64,000 nt of DNA, taken from the NCBI RefSeq assembly GCF_040784935.1, contig NZ_CP160680.1, positions 3,504,501 through 3,568,500 of the forward strand, written 5' to 3'. Shown here piece after piece: positions 60,638 to 64,000 of the stretch. How positions within the stretch are numbered: the stretch's first letter is position 1; the number at the start of each line of letters is the position of its first letter. Both the position numbers and the translations under genes were made by a program. Source of the stretch: Lewinella sp. LCG006. Lineage in GTDB: Bacteria > Bacteroidota > Bacteroidia > Chitinophagales > Saprospiraceae. The notes beneath the pieces are model-generated. The model made no database searches and was not told where the DNA came from. It was given only the letters and a program-made list of their open reading frames with translations.

Positions 60638-61483
60638 CTAAAGTCCAGCTAAGGTCCAGCGGATAAAATCCGGCATGGCAAGTGCCCAGGTAGCAGGATC
60701 ATGATGGCCATCGACGATTTCCAAGTAGTGGAGGTCTGTCTCTGGTTGGCCTTTTTCCCTTAGGAGATCCATCAATTGGAGGGTGTCATCAATAGCGTCG
60801 ATGATGCCGTTGTGGTTGCGATCGCCTTCTTCGTCTTTGGTGCCAGCCTGGAACCAATAGCGTACTGGTGGCAAACTAGAGGCCTTGGCCACCTGATCAT
60901 GCAGGATGCGGTTGGCATCGGGGAGCTTTTTGTTGAAGGGGCGACTGCGCCACCAGAGTGCACCAGAAAAAATACCGGCGGTACGGAAGACTTGGGGGTA
61001 GTGCCAGGCCAGATCAAAGGCAACCAAGGCACCCAGGGAGAAACCTCCAACGTGATGGAGCTGGGTGGGAGGACCAATACCGTATCTGTTTCGTAAAAAA
61101 GGCAGCAATTCCTCCAGGATAAACTGCGCGGTTTGGGGGGCACGATTTCCTCGGTCGGCATAGTCAGCACGGCTGAGGGTGCCGTATTCCCACATGCGGG
61201 CTTCGTTGGCATGAATGCCTACTACCGTAAACGGAGAAAAACCTTCCGTGTAGAGTTGTTCATGCAAAGCACTTATGGCCATGGTGCGTACATCCTGACC
61301 ATCCAGAAAAAAGAAAACGGGTTGGTTGTTGGTTGTATGGCTGCGGTAGAGGTCTACGGTGACCGTCCTGCTGAGGTGTTGACTGGCTAAATGATGGGTG
61401 GTAAAGGCCTTATGGGGCATTATCAGGTGACGCAAGCGCCTCATAAAATCATCCATAGCCCTATGTAAACCACTGATCGGCAT
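60638..61483 (-). CDS. alpha/beta-hydrolase putative esterase
   Basis: A 281-aa esterase of the Fes/esterase-D type. The nucleophile Ser is in GGFSLGALVAF, a likely Asp in WFQAGTKDEEGD and the His in VDGHHDPATW. FFLDGQDVRTMAIS and HANEARMWEYGTLSRADYADRG are the early family blocks. An EF-hand-like loop, DRNHNGIIDAIDD, is inserted between the Asp and His regions and might bind calcium. The start is uncertain: 61483 is chosen over 61564 because the upstream extension is only Phe/Tyr-rich; MDDFMRR at 61459 is also possible. No signal peptide. Confidence 0.82.
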   Translation of the reverse strand: MPISGLHRAMDDFMRRLRHLIMPHKAFTTHHLASQHLSRTVTVDLYRSHTTNNQPVFFFLDGQDVRTMAISALHEQLYTEGFSPFTVVGIHANEARMWEYGTLSRADYADRGNRAPQTAQFILEELLPFLRNRYGIGPPTQLHHVGGFSLGALVAFDLAWHYPQVFRTAGIFSGALWWRSRPFNKKLPDANRILHDQVAKASSLPPVRYWFQAGTKDEEGDRNHNGIIDAIDDTLQLMDLLREKGQPETDLHYLEIVDGHHDPATWALAMPDFIRWTLAGL

Positions 61484-61651
61484 AAGCAAAAGAGAATTGT
61501 TAAAAAAAAACAGGTAGTAATAAACTATCTTTTTTGAGAAGAATAAGTGGTGCAGTTCTGGCAATTAAGAATAAATGTATATTAGTCCTCAGATTGCTTG
61601 TTGTTTATTTGGTTTATGCTTTTTTAAACATCTGTAAACCAAATAAATAGC

Positions 61652-61682
61652 TTGTAAGCTAAGGCAAAAGGCAGTAATTTTG
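61652..61682 (+). promoter_or_regulatory. promoter of the esterase / ATP-grasp cluster
   Basis: TTG at 61652-61654 and TAATTTTG at 61675-61682 are separated by 20 bases, a full Bacteroidota promoter match, and lie about 37 bases upstream of the GTG start at 61719. Confidence 0.6.
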
Positions 61683-61718
61683 CCAAAATTTCAGAGAACT
61701 TCCTAAAATACTTCTACG

Positions 61719-62423
61719 GTGCAGGAAAAATTAATTCAATTTTATTCTCATCATCTCGGCCGCGATATCGATATGTTGGTATTCGGAGACCGGGGTTATC
61801 CGGTAGTATTGTTCCCCACAACGATGGGGCGTTACTACGAAAATAAAGACTTCAAACTGGTGGAATCTGTTCGCTGGTTTGTAGAGCAAGGCCTGGTGCA
61901 AATTTACTGCCCAGATAGCATCAACTCCGACAGTTGGTACAACCGCAATATCCATCCTGCCCATAAGGTGCAAAACCATATCCAGTACGACCGCTTTTTG
62001 AGCGAAGAATTGGTTCCTCAGTTGCAGATGAAGACAAGAAGCCACAAGGTAGCGGTAGCAGGCCCAAGCTTCGGCGGTTATCATGCGGCAAATTTTGCGT
62101 TTCGCCATCCTAGCCAGGTAAGCCATATGTTCAGTATGAGTGGTGCTTTTGACATTAAAACCTTTATGGACGGCTATTACGATGAGAACACCTACTTCAA
62201 TAACCCGATCGATTTTATGCAGAACGCCAATGATCCGGCCTTATGGGGCATGAAAATCATCTTGGGTACTTCCGAATGGGATATATGCCTGGAACCCAAC
62301 CGCAAGATGTCGGCTATCTTGAGTGCAAAAGGGATTGATCACTGGTTGGATGTTCGTGGTTGGCAAAAGCACGACTGGCCTTTGTGGCGGGAAATGTTCC
62401 CCCATTACCTGAGCTTGTTGTAG
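61719..62423 (+). CDS. alpha/beta-hydrolase esterase (cluster with ATP-grasp)
   Basis: A 234-aa cytoplasmic hydrolase with GTG start. PVVLFPTTMGRYYENKDF is the early block, GPSFGGYHAANFAFRHP the nucleophile elbow (GxSxGG), and RGWQKHDWPLWREM contains the likely catalytic His. No signal peptide. It has its own promoter and is followed after 115 bases by the ATP-grasp gene, then a glutamine-amidotransferase-like gene. Esterase, ATP-grasp ligase and amidotransferase genes occur together in the amidoligase-type gene neighbourhoods known from comparative genomics, so it may release or edit a ligase product; that is inference. Confidence 0.87.
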   Translation: MQEKLIQFYSHHLGRDIDMLVFGDRGYPVVLFPTTMGRYYENKDFKLVESVRWFVEQGLVQIYCPDSINSDSWYNRNIHPAHKVQNHIQYDRFLSEELVPQLQMKTRSHKVAVAGPSFGGYHAANFAFRHPSQVSHMFSMSGAFDIKTFMDGYYDENTYFNNPIDFMQNANDPALWGMKIILGTSEWDICLEPNRKMSAILSAKGIDHWLDVRGWQKHDWPLWREMFPHYLSLL

Positions 62424-62538
62424 TTAGCTAAGCTTAGAAATTGGAAATCAATAGAAGAACAATGTTTCCATTCGCTAAGTAATCATTATTTTTAACACCT
62501 ATTTTGGCATTGGTACAATTCGAAATCAACTTTTCAAT

Positions 62539-63543
62539 ATGAAAAAGATCGGTATTTTATTTGGTAAAGAACGTTCCTTTCCTGAAGCCTTTATTGAGCG
62601 CATCAACAGCAAAGGAGAAAAAGGTATCATCGCAGAAGCGGTGAAAATCGATAAGGTGATCCAAGGAGAGCCCAGTGGTTACGCTGTCATTATCGACCGG
62701 ATATCACAGGATGTACCTTTTTATCGTGCATATCTTAAAAATGCAGCAGCTACGGGAACGGCGGTCATCAACAACCCTTTCTGGTGGAGTGCCGACGAAA
62801 AGTTTTTCAACAACGTACTTTCTGTTACGGAAATGAATGTACCCGTACCAAAGACGGTATTGCTGCCTTCGCATCAACATCCTGACGATACCTCCGGAGA
62901 GTCTTTCTCCAACCTGGCTTATCCTATGGATTGGGAAGGTATCTTCGAATACATTGGTTTTCCAGCCTACATGAAACCCCACGCTGGTGGTGGCTGGAAG
63001 AGTGTATACCGCCTGGAGAACGCGCAGGAGTTTTTCGAAAAGCACAGCGAAACGGAGCAATTGGTGATGATGCTTCAGGAAGAAATCAAGTTTGATGCTT
63101 ACTTCCGTTGTTACGGCATTGGTGGGAAATACGTACGGATCATGGATTACGAACCACGCAACCCGCACCACCTGCGCTACGCTGCCAAGCACAATGTAAG
63201 CGACGAATTGCGTAAGCAAATGCACGACCTGGTATTGACCATCTGTCAAGGGCTAGGTTATGATTTCAATACCGTAGAGTTTGCGGTACGTGATGGTATT
63301 CCTATCGCCATCGACTTCTGCAATCCTGCACCAGACGCAGAGATCAGTTCTGTAGGCGCAGAAAACTTCGAATGGGTGGTAGAAACTGCTGCTACTTACG
63401 CGATCGAAAAAGCAAAAGCACACAAAGACGGTCAGAGCAACCTCACTTGGGGGAACTTTATCCGTAACAATGTAGCAGCAACCGCAGCTAAGCCAGCCAC
63501 TAAACCGGCTGCGAAAAAAAACAGCCGCAAAACCAGCAGCTAA
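62539..63543 (+). CDS. RimK-like ATP-grasp ligase with slippery A8 near its C-terminus
   Basis: A 334-aa ATP-grasp protein of the glutathione synthetase/RimK type, which joins a carboxylate to an amine with ATP. Blocks: NNPFWWSADEKFFNNVL, PAYMKPHAGGGWKSVY (the nucleotide-grasping lysine loop), FDAYFRCYGIGGKYVRIMDYEP and TVEFAVRDGIPIAIDFCNPAPD (metal-binding acidic end). After residue 310 the tail is Lys/Ala/Pro rich. At A8 (63514-63521) the frame shown ends as KKNSRKTSS; with one A fewer it reads KKTAAKPAAKPAAKRTTTKKK and stops at 63580, clearly continuing the AKP pattern. So the natural product may be 12 residues longer. Substrate unknown. Confidence 0.87.
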   Translation: MKKIGILFGKERSFPEAFIERINSKGEKGIIAEAVKIDKVIQGEPSGYAVIIDRISQDVPFYRAYLKNAAATGTAVINNPFWWSADEKFFNNVLSVTEMNVPVPKTVLLPSHQHPDDTSGESFSNLAYPMDWEGIFEYIGFPAYMKPHAGGGWKSVYRLENAQEFFEKHSETEQLVMMLQEEIKFDAYFRCYGIGGKYVRIMDYEPRNPHHLRYAAKHNVSDELRKQMHDLVLTICQGLGYDFNTVEFAVRDGIPIAIDFCNPAPDAEISSVGAENFEWVVETAATYAIEKAKAHKDGQSNLTWGNFIRNNVAATAAKPATKPAAKKNSRKTSS

Positions 63544-63581
63544 GCCAGCTGCAAAGCGTACAACGACGAAGAAAAAGTAGA

Positions 63582-63642
63582 TTGGGCTTTGCTATAGCCC
63601 AACTTTTGGAGCAGCCCGAGCGTAGGTCTTACGCTCGGGCTG
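63582..63642. terminator. two hairpins after the ATP-grasp gene
   Basis: TTGGGCT (63582-63588) pairs with AGCCCAA (63596-63602), followed by CTTTT. CAGCCCGAGCGTA (63612-63624) pairs perfectly with TACGCTCGGGCTG (63630-63642). Beyond them 63650-63912 is AT-rich, with no further gene seen. Confidence 0.7.
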
Positions 63643-63912
63643 AAACCTAAGCCAGATCCCTTCCGACGAATAAAAACGTTAATTGTCGGATAGCTTAACC
63701 AAGAAAAGTTTAATTAATACCGCCTTTTTCCAGACCTTTACTTTACAACCTTTTGCCTCTGGCAGCTGTTTACCACCCTAACCTTCCTATACAATCTCCC
63801 AAAGCCAAAGCTTAGAACCCAGTTGTTTTGAATAAGAACAGCCACTTTTTTTGTTTACTAAACAAAAAGAGAGGTTTTGAACATGAACTACACGCCCTGA
63901 AATTGTTGAATT

Positions 63913-64000
63913 ATGAGTATTGCTCGTTTAGCTATTCTGGATATGTACGACGGTACCCCTAATCAGGGGATGCGTTGTATCAAAGATATTGTCTTGCAGT
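63913..64000 (+). CDS. glutamine-amidotransferase-like protein, N-terminal fragment (cut by window end)
   Basis: ATG 63913 opens a frame that is still open at the last base. The 29 visible residues start SIARLAILDMYDGTPNQGMRCIKDIV, which resembles the first strand and loop of class I (GMP synthase-like) glutamine amidotransferases. The catalytic Cys and His lie outside the window. Its place directly after an ATP-grasp ligase supports an amidoligase-type cluster, but the call rests on a short fragment. Confidence 0.6.
   Translation, partial: MSIARLAILDMYDGTPNQGMRCIKDIVLQ

Overview
The window reads as chromosomal DNA of a Bacteroidota bacterium, most likely the Saprospirales (Lewinella/Haliscomenobacter relatives). 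This is inferred from secreted proteins ending in type IX secretion (T9SS) sorting domains, TPR-propeller-OmpA envelope proteins, promoters matching the Bacteroidota -7 box TAnnTTTG, lineage-typical families (DUF547, DUF4412, TIGR02757) and A-rich translation starts. No rRNA, tRNA, CRISPR array, prophage or complete insertion sequence was seen.

Layout. 1-6.5 kb: the 3' end of an OmpA-family gene with a radical SAM/SPASM gene, a TPR protein, a methyltransferase, a 650-aa PorE-like TPR/beta-propeller/OmpA protein and an orphan HTH regulator. 6.6-13 kb: a frameshifted membrane-protein gene, a TIGR02757 gene, a zinc deacylase, and a PadR/PspC/DUF2807 operon whose large gene is split at a run of nine A. 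13.4-19 kb: one gene for an 1884-aa secreted multidomain protein. 19-26 kb: proA, a dTDP-4-dehydrorhamnose reductase gene, an LpxH-like phosphoesterase, a histone-deacetylase-family hydrolase, and an operon of a DUF547/beta-barrel fusion with an Omp85 protein. 26.1-27.1 kb has no long gene but carries repeated leader-like sequences and hairpins. 27-36.7 kb: a coiled-coil protein, a BamA-like protein, a TonB-C protein, Uma2, a lipoprotein and a large one-component sensor adenylate cyclase. 36.8-48.6 kb: an SRPBCC/GyrI protein, AlkB-like oxygenase, amidohydrolase, a frameshifted T9SS cargo gene, an M1 peptidase, a PpiD-like foldase and OsmC. 48.8-57 kb: EamA transporter, peroxiredoxin, clpS-aat (N-end rule), a structured RNA candidate, cysQ, a glycosyltransferase and surface or lipoprotein genes. 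57-64 kb: small envelope proteins, two esterases and the start of an esterase / ATP-grasp / glutamine-amidotransferase-like cluster cut by the window edge.

Themes. Envelope biogenesis and surface export dominate (OmpA, Omp85/BamA, PpiD, LpxH, T9SS cargo). Many intergenic gaps hold palindromic REP- or MITE-like sequences of several kinds. Four genes are interrupted by small indels, two of them in A-runs (A9, A8) where slippage could restore a longer product. Sequencing error cannot be excluded for any of the four. All functional calls come from reading motifs by eye; no database search was run.
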